Virus record (IMG/VR): IMGVR_UViG_3300048837_000315
Coordinates: 1 to 36,762 of that record
Length of the DNA stretch: 36,762 nt
DNA from: a virus
Strand: one strand, 5' to 3'
Part shown: piece by piece, positions 16,282 to 24,401 of the stretch
Position numbering within the stretch: the first letter of the stretch is position 1
Layout of the letters: each line of letters begins with the position of its first letter
Translations under genes and position numbers: made by a program
Notes under the pieces: model-generated
Told to the model about the DNA's origin: nothing
Databases searched by the model: none
The model's input: the letters and a program-made list of their open reading frames with translations, nothing else

Positions 16282-18010
16282 TGAGTTTTGTTATTTGTTC
16301 TGTATTGTAACCATCAAGAATGGATCGTATTTCACTAATCCTATCCTGATAGTCCTTGCCGGAGCGGTATAGTATTATACTTCCGTTTTCAAGTTCAAAT
16401 CGGTCTATATAGTCATCAAAATTAGCCTTGTAAACCTTGGTATATCGGTCGATATTATCACTTTCCTGTACTTCATCAAGTGAGAACACTGCCATTGGTT
16501 CAAGGTCAAGCAACATAAACCCTCGCTCCATATCAGAACGGCTATTACGGTTGCGTGTGGCAATAAGTTCCTGTAACAATGTACGGATATGTGAAACGGG
16601 CATACCAGATCGTTTACTGTCCTCAATTTCTTTAAGGATAAGGTTTTCATCCCTTACGTTCAGTCTGCGCCCGTAATATACCTCACACCCCTTGTATTCC
16701 TTTGGATACATGATCCGACCGATAGTGTCGGTTATAAACACCTCTATTGCCTCAATATTGTCAAGTATGGAAGATATTTTGTCCTCTAATGGCTTTAGGT
16801 TTAGCACAATCTCGGTAGCGGTCTGAATGGATGATTTAGCCAACGCCTTAGCAATCCCTGTCCCACTATACATAATACTTTCTTCAAGACCATTCAGTTC
16901 GTCCGTCTGGTGTTTAAGGATCGTTGTAGGCGGAACAATATACTGTCCAACCATGCCTGGATCATAGGTGTTGCCCTGCTTGTCAAGTTCCGGTACAATG
17001 ATAACCTCGCTTGAATTTCGGACAACAACCGCGCCCGTTCCGTTGCATTTCGGACAGTTGGTTTCCTGTCCGTCAACCATTATTTTACCCTTAGAACACG
17101 AACTACCATTATCGTGCATATAGGTACATTTAGATCCCTTTAGTGCCAATATCGGGTATGCGTGCTGAACTTCGGATGAAACGTGTTCGGCATGGCGGGT
17201 CATATAGTCGTTCAGTAACGGGAGTGTCTGATAGATGTGAACGGTCTTAACGTGGTCATTCAGTGTGGAATTAAGTATGTCGCCTATCTGTATAGCCGGA
17301 ACATATCCCAACGGGTTAGGTATTACCTCAAAATCAGTATCTAAACGAACCTCGCCATCGTTAACGTAAACATAGTCAGCAACATCATCAATGATACGAT
17401 ATAGCGGAACGTCAATTGCCTTGCCATCCTTAACGACCTGTTTGAATCCGAAATTAAAAATAATGTATTCGACCTTGCGACCGTTGCACATAAAGTCGTG
17501 GACGGATTCAATAGCCTTAAAAATGATATACGGGTTTCCGGTTGGTTTGCTCGGTATGCCATCCCTGATCTCATAATCGCCTTCCTTTCGTGGCAATTCC
17601 GTCATCAGAAATCCGTTAAAATCGGTGTATAGTGCGTCATTCAGCCAATAAGCGCAACTTTGTATGGATGAATTTTTCCAAACCGTCTGCAAGACCTGTT
17701 TGAACTTGACCGTTAAGTCTTTATTGTCACCGAAATTATAGGTTTTCCGTGTACCCTGTGTATTCTTCCAACGCGATAACTCGTCCTTGATCTTTTTGGT
17801 AAGGAACAACGTCACGGGCTTAGACAGTTCTCTATCTTCACCAAACTGAACCCCGCGCGTATTACCCATCGTCCGCTTTAACGCATCCAAATAGCCCTCG
17901 CCCGTAACGTGTACCTTTGTTTCATCCTGTAACTTAATGGCTTCACGAATGTCTGAAGCCCGTTCAGGATTGGTAATCAACGATACTATTTTCTCGTTGG
18001 ATAGAATCAT
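16214..18010 (-). CDS. Portal protein with a zinc-binding insertion
   Basis: 598 residues, upstream of scaffold and capsid genes as expected for a portal. The body alternates helical and beta segments typical of the portal core, with a long helix-rich segment after residue 400 (GTGIAKALAKSSIQTATEIV, then EAIEVFITDTIGRIMYP). Residues 295-322 hold a probable zinc site (C295, H299, C305, then CPKC at 319-322 followed by NGTG). It is at the upper end of portal lengths. Overlaps the following gene. Assignment by position and build. Confidence 0.85.
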   Translation of the reverse strand: MILSNEKIVSLITNPERASDIREAIKLQDETKVHVTGEGYLDALKRTMGNTRGVQFGEDRELSKPVTLFLTKKIKDELSRWKNTQGTRKTYNFGDNKDLTVKFKQVLQTVWKNSSIQSCAYWLNDALYTDFNGFLMTELPRKEGDYEIRDGIPSKPTGNPYIIFKAIESVHDFMCNGRKVEYIIFNFGFKQVVKDGKAIDVPLYRIIDDVADYVYVNDGEVRLDTDFEVIPNPLGYVPAIQIGDILNSTLNDHVKTVHIYQTLPLLNDYMTRHAEHVSSEVQHAYPILALKGSKCTYMHDNGSSCSKGKIMVDGQETNCPKCNGTGAVVVRNSSEVIIVPELDKQGNTYDPGMVGQYIVPPTTILKHQTDELNGLEESIMYSGTGIAKALAKSSIQTATEIVLNLKPLEDKISSILDNIEAIEVFITDTIGRIMYPKEYKGCEVYYGRRLNVRDENLILKEIEDSKRSGMPVSHIRTLLQELIATRNRNSRSDMERGFMLLDLEPMAVFSLDEVQESDNIDRYTKVYKANFDDYIDRFELENGSIILYRSGKDYQDRISEIRSILDGYNTEQITKLNESKSAEDRNDPGGRAVEGDDV

Positions 18011-18585
18011 TAGTTAGTCAAATCAAGATAATCCATGTCCTGAGCCGCACCGGTAGTTTCGCTTGTTACGCGATACCACTTGAACTCAAACGGAATTTTA
18101 CTCCTGTTACCAAAGCCTTCGTGCATCCAGTCGGGTATATGGTTGTTCACAAGGAATCCCTTCTGACCACCAAAACACCAACCCTTATTCGTAACGAACC
18201 ACAACCGAAGTCTGCTGTAACAGTTCAGTTTTTCAAGGTCGTTAAGAACGTCAAGGTTAAACCGGACAATGTTTCCGGTGATTCCTTCGATCTCGCTGAT
18301 CGTTTCCGGCAAATTGTCGGGCGTATCTGCTCCACTAATCTCCTGTTTCTCGCCGGTCATCTTTACCCCGTTGGCAATGTCATTCAGGAAAATGACATCG
18401 GAAGCGGCAGTTGTAAACTCCGCAACGGACGGTACAAGGTGATCGGAAGCAACGGTGATTGTGGTATCGGGATCGGCAAGGATAATCATTTTCGGAAACC
18501 CGAAGTCAATAGCGTTACAGGAAGTAGGGATTGCGTGAAAATCAACCCAAGCCGTACAAACTGACGCACAAGTTATATCTGCCAT
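18010..18585 (-). CDS. Virion protein, tail-tube or decoration candidate
   Basis: 191 residues; stop shares one base with the portal start. The sequence is beta-rich with a Cys-rich N-terminus (MADITCASVCTAW) and an aromatic middle (LWFVTNKGWCFGGQKGFLVN). It has its own consensus promoter and stands first in the portal-capsid unit, consistent with a protein needed in quantity, such as a tail tube or head decoration subunit. No family recognised. Confidence 0.75.
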   Translation of the reverse strand: MADITCASVCTAWVDFHAIPTSCNAIDFGFPKMIILADPDTTITVASDHLVPSVAEFTTAASDVIFLNDIANGVKMTGEKQEISGADTPDNLPETISEIEGITGNIVRFNLDVLNDLEKLNCYSRLRLWFVTNKGWCFGGQKGFLVNNHIPDWMHEGFGNRSKIPFEFKWYRVTSETTGAAQDMDYLDLTN

Positions 18586-18621
18586 CTTTACTCGTTTAAA
18601 ATACCAAGACTAAAACCGATG

Positions 18622-18653
18622 TAAAGATACGGACTATTTTTCGGACTTTCAAA
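18622..18653 (-). promoter_or_regulatory. Promoter of the head gene unit
   Basis: Minus-strand TTTG, 20 bp, TATCTTTA, one base from TANNTTTG. It stands 37 bp before the ATG of the 191-aa gene, in the only intergenic gap of the head operon. Confidence 0.65.
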
Positions 18654-18659
18654 ATGGCA

Positions 18660-19037
18660 CTATTCCGGGTCTGTTTTTGGTGTTTGATTCGATCCCGCAA
18701 CTTGTTTGTTTTCAATCGAGTCAACGAAGGATAAGCATTTTTTAGTCAGCCACTCTACGGTTGTGCAAAAGAACTCCTCATCCTTGATCCCGAACGTTTC
18801 CTGCACGTAAAAAGCGACATGACAGCATTCGTGGGCAATGGTGCTTATCTTTGGGGTTTTGACCCATATATGGAAGTCACCGCTGTCAATTTGCGAGGCA
18901 ATACCGTCACACTTCTGGACAAAATCACTACTAACACCTAAAAACTTACAGATTGAATCCATTTCATTCAGGTCTGCAATGGCAAACGAAAAGTTATAGT
19001 CGTCACGTAGCGGGAATTTCCAAGATTTTTGTTTCAT
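18660..19037 (-). CDS. Small HExxH zinc metallopeptidase-like protein
   Basis: 125 residues with HECCH at residues 69-73, the HExxH zinc-binding and catalytic motif, preceded by a helix-like STIA segment and followed by VAFYVQETFG, as in minigluzincin-like or ImmA/IrrE-like short peptidases. The third zinc ligand is not obvious (E81 or E92 are candidates). The C-terminus ends in a Pro/Thr/Asp tail. It lies between a zinc-ribbon protein and the head operon. It might cleave a head or host protein; the sequence does not say which. Confidence 0.8.
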   Translation of the reverse strand: MKQKSWKFPLRDDYNFSFAIADLNEMDSICKFLGVSSDFVQKCDGIASQIDSGDFHIWVKTPKISTIAHECCHVAFYVQETFGIKDEEFFCTTVEWLTKKCLSFVDSIENKQVAGSNQTPKTDPE

Positions 19038-19056
19038 GTGTTTGTTTTATAGTTAA

Positions 19057-19299
19057 TCACTTCCATTTATCTTTTGGGCATTTACTGGTCGGACTTCTGA
19101 CTTTGGCGGCTATTGGACAACCACAAACAGAACATTTGCGCCCGTATTTAGCATGGATAACCCCACGATTCATAAACTCGCACGTTCGGCATATCTCGCC
19201 ACGTTCCAGTGCCATTTTTTCAATAGCAGGATCGTGAAATACAAGGTTCTTCCATCCGGGAAGTATCTCTTTAAAGACCTTTTCTATTGTTAGTTCCAT
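19057..19299 (-). CDS. Zinc-ribbon protein
   Basis: 80 residues. Two CxxC pairs (CRTC near residue 37; CSVCGCPI near residue 56) and a later CPKDKW give a typical four- or five-ligand zinc ribbon. The KCSVCGCPIAAKVRSPTSKC block is a familiar pattern in phage zinc-ribbon proteins of the packaging region. Its ATG is the first one after the left boundary of the two-unit cassette insertion, so its 5' leader has been replaced by inserted sequence. Confidence 0.8.
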   Translation of the reverse strand: MELTIEKVFKEILPGWKNLVFHDPAIEKMALERGEICRTCEFMNRGVIHAKYGRKCSVCGCPIAAKVRSPTSKCPKDKWK

Positions 19300-19317
19300 T
19301 TGGTTATGTTATTATTT

Positions 19318-19388
19318 CGTATAGCCATCTTTTTTTAGCGTATAGTCGCATTGCGTATAGCCAACTTGCGTATAGCGGCTCGTTAGCG
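19318..19388. repeat. attI-like half-site at the left edge of the first cassette array
   Basis: Three copies of GCGTATAG with an exact 15-bp period (starts 19338, 19353, 19368), and a fourth diverged copy at 19318, lead into a GTTAGCG core at 19382. The stretch 19341-19389 is identical to 30956-31004 at 42 of 49 bases. It has the right-hand arm and 5-nt spacer of the attC-like sites but no left-hand partner arm, so it cannot fold like them. Direct repeats next to a GTTA core are reminiscent of integron attI sites. That interpretation is inference. Confidence 0.6.
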
Positions 19389-19394
19389 GTAATG

Positions 19395-20189
19395 CTAAAA
19401 ACCGCACCTCCGACAAGCAATCTCATAATAATTAGCTTCCTTTTCAATACCGATAAATTTACGGTTCAGTTCTTTGGATGCTAAACAAGTTGTTCCGCTT
19501 CCCATTGTGTTGTCTAAAACAATATCGCCTTCGTTTGAGTATGTGTTTATAAAATACTTTACTAATTCCAATGGCTTTTGAGTAGGATGTAACCCCCTAT
19601 CTCTATTCCATTTTTGGATTGAGCTTGGGTATCTTAATTCAGGTCTAATTGAACTCACTTCATTGTGTAATGAGTTTTCGTAGTTTTCTGTTTTCGTGTT
19701 GTAATTCACTACTGTTTTAACTCTTGCCTTTCCGCTTTCTGCCCTTTCTTGCATAATTGGATTGTAAATCGTTTTGCCACCACCGTTTGAAAAAACCAAA
19801 ATACTTTCGTGTTCTTTCATTGGTACATATTTTACACTTCCAAAATTACTTCCTGCATTTTTCTGCCATATCCATTCCGTTTTAAACCAATTAGGTTTTT
19901 GTGCTATGAGCATACTTGTAAACGGTTGTGAAGCGGTAAAAAGCATTGCTCCATTCGGTTTTACAATTCTTGAATAGGCTGCAAATAGTTTATTCAAATC
20001 AATTATACTATCCCAAACATTTGAAGTCATTTGGTAGGGTAAATCAACAAAAACCATATCAATACTATTATCAGGTATAAAAGGCATAATCTCCAAGCAA
20101 TCGCCCTGAAACAAAGCACTACCGCTAACATCGGCTATATGCAATAGCGGGTTCGGTGCGTTCTTCAACATTTGTTCTATTATCATCAT
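19395..20189 (-). CDS. DNA amino-methyltransferase (N6-adenine or N4-cytosine), cassette-borne
   Basis: 264 residues. Catalytic motif IV is DLPY at 49-52, motif I is DNTMGSGTT near residue 228, and HPTQKP lies between them (about residue 200), the order of a beta-type N4/N6 enzyme (DNA methylase, N-4/N-6 family). It uses S-adenosylmethionine to methylate DNA, probably shielding phage DNA from restriction. Residues 1-21 or so (through ADVSG) are encoded inside an attC-like hairpin, so the N-terminus may be site-derived. The gene is visibly richer in A+T than neighbouring phage genes. No restriction enzyme is adjacent. Confidence 0.9.
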   Translation of the reverse strand: MMIIEQMLKNAPNPLLHIADVSGSALFQGDCLEIMPFIPDNSIDMVFVDLPYQMTSNVWDSIIDLNKLFAAYSRIVKPNGAMLFTASQPFTSMLIAQKPNWFKTEWIWQKNAGSNFGSVKYVPMKEHESILVFSNGGGKTIYNPIMQERAESGKARVKTVVNYNTKTENYENSLHNEVSSIRPELRYPSSIQKWNRDRGLHPTQKPLELVKYFINTYSNEGDIVLDNTMGSGTTCLASKELNRKFIGIEKEANYYEIACRRCGF

Positions 20190-20252
20190 TCGTTCTATAT
20201 TTAAAGTTTAGTGTTCTTAATCCGCTACTGCACATAGCCGTAGTCGTTATGC
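20123..20252. repeat. attC-like site between the two cassettes of the first array
   Basis: GCTAAC, 2-nt spacer, arm CGGCTATATGCAATAGCGG, 71-nt loop, arm CCGCTACTGCACATAGCCG, 5-nt spacer, GTTATGC. The arms pair over 19 bp with A/G differences at arm positions 8 and 13. The start codon of the methyltransferase lies in the loop. Confidence 0.75.
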
Positions 20253-20258
20253 AACATT

Positions 20259-20438
20259 CTAAAAAAGACTTCGATAATCTCTTATCCAAGCACGTTTCTT
20301 ACACTTTTTGCATTCAATCACTCTTATTTGCGTGTCGCAATCCCATTCTTTGTGTTCGCAAGTCATCTGCTTAAACCAAACATAAAAACGTTGCATAACA
20401 CGCAATATAATGGATTGCCGTTTTTGTGAATTATTCAT
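20259..20438 (-). CDS. Small Cys-motif protein, cassette-borne
   Basis: 59 residues from an ATG at 20438. It has C27, C34, C43 and C46 (TCEHKEWDCDTQIRVIECKK followed by CKKRAW), a zinc-ribbon-like set, and a basic C-terminus. The start codon lies in an attC-like loop and residues about 6-16 are encoded by one hairpin arm. Function unknown. This is the second unit of the first cassette array, and its stop lies just outside the next site. Confidence 0.7.
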   Translation of the reverse strand: MNNSQKRQSIILRVMQRFYVWFKQMTCEHKEWDCDTQIRVIECKKCKKRAWIRDYRSLF

Positions 20439-20522
20439 GTTTCCTACTTTTTATTAAGTTATTACTATTCGATAGGTTTGTTCTTTTAAGTCGGCAACCC
20501 ATCATATTGCCTGGCGTTATAT
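20393..20522. repeat. attC-like site ending on the stop codon of the lipoprotein gene
   Basis: GCATAAC, 2-nt spacer, arm GCAATATAATGGATTGCCG, 71-nt loop, arm CGGCAACCCATCATATTGC, 5-nt spacer, GTTATAT. Same A/G differences at arm positions 8 and 13. The right-hand core overlaps the TAA stop of the lipoprotein gene. Confidence 0.75.
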
Positions 20523-21221
20523 CATCCGTATCTTAACGCTTTCAATATCCCACCGGCACGGCTCGGTAAACCAGGACTTCACGATCATTGTGACCAATAC
20601 AGTGAACTCGTAATCCAAATCCATCCACGTAACCATCTTCAGTTCGCCATTAAGAAACCGAAGCGCGTGGTCCGGATAGACCAAAATATCAACAGTCGCC
20701 ACGCCATCAACGGGCGAAATATCCGTAACTGATTGTTTTCGATTGATATAGCAACTATCCTCCGAGTAATGATCCGCCATCCAAAGTTCACGCCTCCACG
20801 AAAACCCGGATTCAAACAGGTCTAACTCGCGGGTTGGATTAACCGAGGCATCATTCAACAGCCAAACAGATTCAAGTACGTCCTTGTTGTATAGGAATGG
20901 TGTTTTGACCTGAATGTGGAATGGCGGTCGGTAGGTTTCAACGCTTCGTAGTCCACCGGACGAATGAGTAAACGGGTGAACAGGCAACCCCCAAGCGACT
21001 TGTTCTGCGGTGATCCAATCAACCGTCAATGGCGTATCTAATCTGACAATAACCATCGAATCGGTATAAACAGAGTAACTTCCGGCATATAGTGGCGCGA
21101 CCTCAAATTGAATCAGGTCAGAAACATTAAATTCCGGCAATTTGAATGTTTGTGAGCAGGATAGACCGCAAAGCACGGTAATCACCGCAAATGTTCCGTT
21201 AATTATTCTCATACGTTTCAT
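20517..21221 (-). CDS. Predicted lipoprotein of unknown function
   Basis: 234 residues. The N-terminus (MKRMRIINGTFAVITVLCG, then LSC) is a signal peptide ending in a GLSC lipobox, so the mature protein would be lipid-anchored at the envelope. The rest is beta-rich and aromatic with no recognised motif. A lipoprotein between large terminase and head genes is an unusual place; spanin-like lysis or superinfection exclusion are possibilities but nothing proves either. The gene's TAA stop doubles as the core of an attC-like site, so cassettes were inserted immediately after it. Confidence 0.75.
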   Translation of the reverse strand: MKRMRIINGTFAVITVLCGLSCSQTFKLPEFNVSDLIQFEVAPLYAGSYSVYTDSMVIVRLDTPLTVDWITAEQVAWGLPVHPFTHSSGGLRSVETYRPPFHIQVKTPFLYNKDVLESVWLLNDASVNPTRELDLFESGFSWRRELWMADHYSEDSCYINRKQSVTDISPVDGVATVDILVYPDHALRFLNGELKMVTWMDLDYEFTVLVTMIVKSWFTEPCRWDIESVKIRMI

Positions 21222-21411
21222 AATCAGTTACATGACCATTTATATCAATTTCAGCCACAAGTCTACCCGTAACGTGAAGGTATCCGGCATTCTCTCTACA
21301 CCATTGAACGGCAAGTCCATAAGTTGGCGCATCGACCGTTTGCCCGCAAAACCGTTCAAGATCACCCGTTTCGTTTGAAATTGCCAGTATTTCAGTCGTC
21401 CATTTTGTCAT
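21199..21411 (-). CDS. Small protein of unknown function after large terminase
   Basis: 70 residues, ATG start overlapping the terminase stop by 4 bp. It overlaps the lipoprotein start by 23 bp. Mixed alpha/beta composition, C-terminus EIDINGHVTDYETYENN. Real by coupling and coding look; no family recognised. Confidence 0.65.
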   Translation of the reverse strand: MTKWTTEILAISNETGDLERFCGQTVDAPTYGLAVQWCRENAGYLHVTGRLVAEIDINGHVTDYETYENN

Positions 21412-22862
21412 AGGTATTGCTCCCCGTTTGATAGTTCGTAGTGCATCCGGAATGCCAAAACGTCCAAAAAGTCAGGCGACCGACCGATCCCCTCACGAAC
21501 CTCATCCTTCGGTATGACATAGAACTTCGTGTCGTTGTATGCGTTCTTCTGCCTGATCCATTCCAATTCCTGCACGATCTTATCCCGGTTTTCGTCCGGT
21601 CGCACATAGATTTTCCGGTTGTTTATGTACTCAGCAAGGTAGAAGTATAATTGTGACTTCAAATTTCCGAAGTTCTCACGCTCCCCGTTGACGTACAATG
21701 GCGGACTATTATTAACAATCGGGTTTACGTCATCCGGCAGCATATCGAGGGTTCCTCCGCCAACGCCATCCGCGTCAACGTAGACGTTATGCCAATGAAC
21801 GCTGAATTGGTTTTTAACATCACGGATCAGTTGCGCGGCCTCAGTTGTCTTGTTCTTATCCATCACCCAAAACCGTTCGGCCCGCAGTCCGTCCCAAAGA
21901 CAAACAACCGTCTTGTCCCGGCCCTGACGAGCAATATCAGCGGTAATAAACCTGCGACCACCGCGTATCGGATTGACGAATATATCCATAATCCCGTCAT
22001 AGGTCGCCATCGAGAAGGAATCCTCGTCAAACTCCCAGTTACCCTCCAGCAGTCGTTCGCGATTCACACCAGTCAATCCCTGAAGGTTAGCGATATAGGA
22101 AGATTGCGAGTGTTTGTTATCTGATACCAATGCCGGGATAAACTTGCGGTTCTTTGGTAGCGTACCATCGCGCCAGGGCTTGTAGAAGTCATGGTACATC
22201 CAGTTTTTGGACGGGTTGCAGGTCATAAGCATCTTTGGCAGCAAACCCGATGTTTCCGTTCCACACTTCTTGCAGACCCAACGCTTTTCGGGTAAATCAT
22301 TCACAACCACCTGCCAAACCTTCTCATCCGTTCGCTGACAAGCACACTTCGGGCAGAACTCATCCAACCGATACCGAATCCTTGACCTAAGCAGTTCACG
22401 TGCCTTCGATGTGATCTGGGATGCCTCATCAACGAATGCCCCGGTCAACTCCAACGACCCCAATCCCTCAAACTCAGGATCGGACGGGTAGGCAAACAAG
22501 TCTTTAAGTAGGATGATCGACCCGCCATAGTCATTCCCGAACACGATAACGTTCTTTTTGGAGTTATACTTGTAATGCTCGTCAACTTGCAGACCCCATT
22601 TGGCCGCAACGTCAAAAAACGTGACCAGTGTTGTTTCTTCCAATGCCTTCAGCTTCGACCGACCCATTAGCCACCGCGTACCCGGATACCGGACGGCAGA
22701 GATAATCAACCACGCACAACCCAACCAAGACTTACCACCACCGGCAGACCCGCCATACGCCACATCGGTCGTCACGGTGTCAAAAAGGTACTTCATTGCC
22801 AAACCCTGTTTCGGGTTGGATGAAAAGTCCGGATTGATATTTATTACTTTTGGCTTAGCCAT
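21408..22862 (-). CDS. terL: Terminase large subunit
   Basis: 484 residues. Walker A is GGSAGGGKS at 37-45, Walker B FVDEA at 143-147, and the C-terminal nuclease carries ITADIARQGRDKT near residue 307 with later acidic residues at VYVDADGVGGG and RSPDFLDVLAFR. This motor cuts and pumps DNA into the procapsid through the portal. Between ATPase and nuclease lies a probable zinc site (CPKC at 170-173, CKKC at 197-200), an insertion not universal in the family. Its promoter candidate is 115 bp upstream, in a gap of over 1 kb that separates it from the small subunit. Confidence 0.95.
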   Translation of the reverse strand: MAKPKVININPDFSSNPKQGLAMKYLFDTVTTDVAYGGSAGGGKSWLGCAWLIISAVRYPGTRWLMGRSKLKALEETTLVTFFDVAAKWGLQVDEHYKYNSKKNVIVFGNDYGGSIILLKDLFAYPSDPEFEGLGSLELTGAFVDEASQITSKARELLRSRIRYRLDEFCPKCACQRTDEKVWQVVVNDLPEKRWVCKKCGTETSGLLPKMLMTCNPSKNWMYHDFYKPWRDGTLPKNRKFIPALVSDNKHSQSSYIANLQGLTGVNRERLLEGNWEFDEDSFSMATYDGIMDIFVNPIRGGRRFITADIARQGRDKTVVCLWDGLRAERFWVMDKNKTTEAAQLIRDVKNQFSVHWHNVYVDADGVGGGTLDMLPDDVNPIVNNSPPLYVNGERENFGNLKSQLYFYLAEYINNRKIYVRPDENRDKIVQELEWIRQKNAYNDTKFYVIPKDEVREGIGRSPDFLDVLAFRMHYELSNGEQYL

Positions 22863-22976
22863 GAATGTTTTTTGGTTTAAAAATAACCGCCCGGGACCCC
22901 TTTTGTCTAATCACCGGAAACACTTCTAATTGGTTTTTAGTTGATCCCGGACGGTCGATACTTAAAGAACGCATGA

Positions 22977-23008
22977 CAAACGTAAACAAAATTTCTGAAA
23001 CCACCAAG
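22977..23008 (-). promoter_or_regulatory. Candidate promoter of the large terminase gene
   Basis: Minus-strand CTTG, 20 bp, TACGTTTG. The -7 box is a perfect TANNTTTG and the -33 box has one mismatch. The predicted leader is about 110 nt long and carries a short inverted repeat. Confidence 0.5.
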
Positions 23009-23089
23009 AAAATCAGCCAAAAACGAAACCAAAAAACAACATAATATTTTATTTAAAAGAGTGTATATATACCATTACCATTACCAGTG

Positions 23090-23131
23090 CCCCTTGACAG
23101 GGGCTACGAAGGGGCTTTGAAGGGGCTTTGA
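23090..23131. repeat. Hairpin followed by three 11-bp tandem repeats
   Basis: CCCCTTGACAGGGG, a perfect 5-bp stem with 4-nt loop, is followed by AGGGGCTACGA and two copies of AGGGGCTTTGA, without gaps, then ATCCCCC. It is the only G-rich tandem repeat in the gap and could bind a packaging or replication protein. Confidence 0.6.
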
Positions 23132-23903
23132 TCCCCCTTTGATTTTACACACGCAAATCAACACCGAAAAGCACATAAAACACAATGAATAAGGTAAAAG
23201 CAAAACAAAAACCAGAAATCACAAATCCCCGGACAGAAAAAACACAAACCAAATCCAGAAAAACAAGGCTTGCACAACCACACCCAAAACACACAACCGA
23301 AACCTCCGACATAAGCCGATCCAACAAACATGTGTCCGGCAAACCCAGATCGGGGTACAGAATAATGGGTAATGACCTAATTGGCAATTTTTGTCCCGAT
23401 GGCGTGAGGAGCAGATACCCAAAACCGGTCAATTTTCAAATGGGGGTATGGGGTACATATGCAGATATGTAAATACATCCATTTATCATAATAATAACTA
23501 TAGGACAAATGAAAAACAGTCATAAGCCTGACTATCAACACACTAACCAAACCGGACAATGTCAGATGAAAATATGACGGTCAAAATTGCCCAAAACGGG
23601 ACAAAACTACCTTGCCATAAACCAAACCGGATAAAGGCACAAACCGTAGAATCGTCATAGATATGCCTATCGTTTGATTTAAGACACTATCTCTACCATG
23701 GTGGTATGTTTGCACGTCTGAGAAAAATAATTGAAATTTCGGGCTGTAATGAAGTCAAAGCCTGGAGGAGGTTGGTAAGACACTAAACATAGAAATAGGG
23801 TGAATCCGACCGGAAAAATGTTGAACGGGGGAAAGAATATCCGTTATATTCCCACTATCACTCCATATATCCACCATCTAACCCACCGTCCATAAACGAC
23901 AAA

Positions 23904-23921
23904 ACCCGGCACTATCCGGGT
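23904..23921 (-). terminator. Terminator of the small terminase unit
   Basis: On the minus strand ACCCGG, 6-nt loop, CCGGGT, then TTTG. It lies just after the small terminase stop. The T tract is short, so strength is uncertain. Confidence 0.6.
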
Positions 23922-23944
23922 CTGTCCTATCTTACCAATGTGGT

Positions 23945-24349
23945 CTATTCGTTATCCGGTTCAGTATCTGCAAAGTTGAGGTTAATAGCAATAGTGCCTT
24001 TATGGTCGTGTTCTATTACCTGTTTATCCTGGTATCCGTACTTGCATTTAAGAAGGAATATGCTGGCAGTCTCTTTGGTCTTGCCAGTTAAGGCACCATC
24101 CATCAAGTTAGACTCAGTTACTGACTCGATTTTCTTTATGAGTTCCAAAACAACAGACCTTTCCTGCCCCGTGAATTTGTCCTTAAGGTAATCCCATGTA
24201 GAGGTTGCAATGTCGTAATGCACTAATAATGAGCCAATAAAGTAATGTTTTTCATTCTTTGCGGTGTCCAACATACTGTTTAACAGTTCATTAACCGCTT
24301 CAAACGTCCATTTTTCAGCGTGCTTGTTATCCTTGAGCCAGTCGTACAT
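23945..24349 (-). CDS. terS: Terminase small subunit candidate
   Basis: 134 residues from the ATG at 24349, chosen because GGAGG lies 5 bp before it; a longer TTG-started reading is possible but would run through the promoter. The C-terminal block (ASIFLLKCKYGYQDKQVIEH, then DHKGTI) is typical of small terminases of Bacteroidota phages, in which a conserved K-x-K/Y-GYxDKQ segment follows the oligomerisation helices. It would recognise phage DNA for packaging and activate the large subunit. The large subunit lies downstream after a 1-kb gap. Confidence 0.8.
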   Translation of the reverse strand: MYDWLKDNKHAEKWTFEAVNELLNSMLDTAKNEKHYFIGSLLVHYDIATSTWDYLKDKFTGQERSVVLELIKKIESVTESNLMDGALTGKTKETASIFLLKCKYGYQDKQVIEHDHKGTIAINLNFADTEPDNE

Positions 24350-24370
24350 ATTACCTCCAATTTTACCCGG

Positions 24371-24398
24371 CAAAGTTACAACAATTCCAGAACACAAA
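24371..24398 (-). promoter_or_regulatory. Promoter of the small terminase unit
   Basis: TAACTTTG (perfect -7 box, minus strand) with TTTG 16 bp upstream; the TTTG is part of the T tract of the preceding terminator, the same compact junction as before the sugar module. Spacing is shorter than the usual 20 bp. Confidence 0.55.
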
Positions 24399-24401
24399 AA
24401 A

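Larger units (their letters stand above)
22863..23903. other. Long non-coding gap between large and small terminase genes
   Basis: About 1 kb with no convincing gene on either strand. It contains an inverted repeat CCGGGA/TCCCGG near 22893 and 22944, a candidate promoter at 22977-23008, and a cluster of 11-bp tandem repeats at 23099-23131. The part from 23160 to 23330 is strongly A/C-rich on the plus strand. Overlapping ORFs of 60-95 codons occur on both strands, but their composition is low-complexity. A packaging or replication signal is plausible. Confidence 0.6.

Noticed and set aside
16894-17076. Second minus-strand frame inside the portal gene
   Set aside because: Alternate-frame shadow with random-looking sequence; the portal frame is intact.
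18121-18564. Plus-strand 147-codon ORF inside the virion protein gene
   Set aside because: Antisense shadow of a well-supported minus-strand gene.
19395-20189. Restriction-modification system
   Set aside because: No restriction endonuclease or specificity gene lies beside any of the methyltransferases in either array, so they are called solitary.
23185-23472. Plus-strand ORF of 95 codons
   Set aside because: Low-complexity Lys/Thr/Pro-rich product in an A/C-skewed stretch with no ribosome site and all other genes on the minus strand; a similar-size frame runs on the opposite strand.
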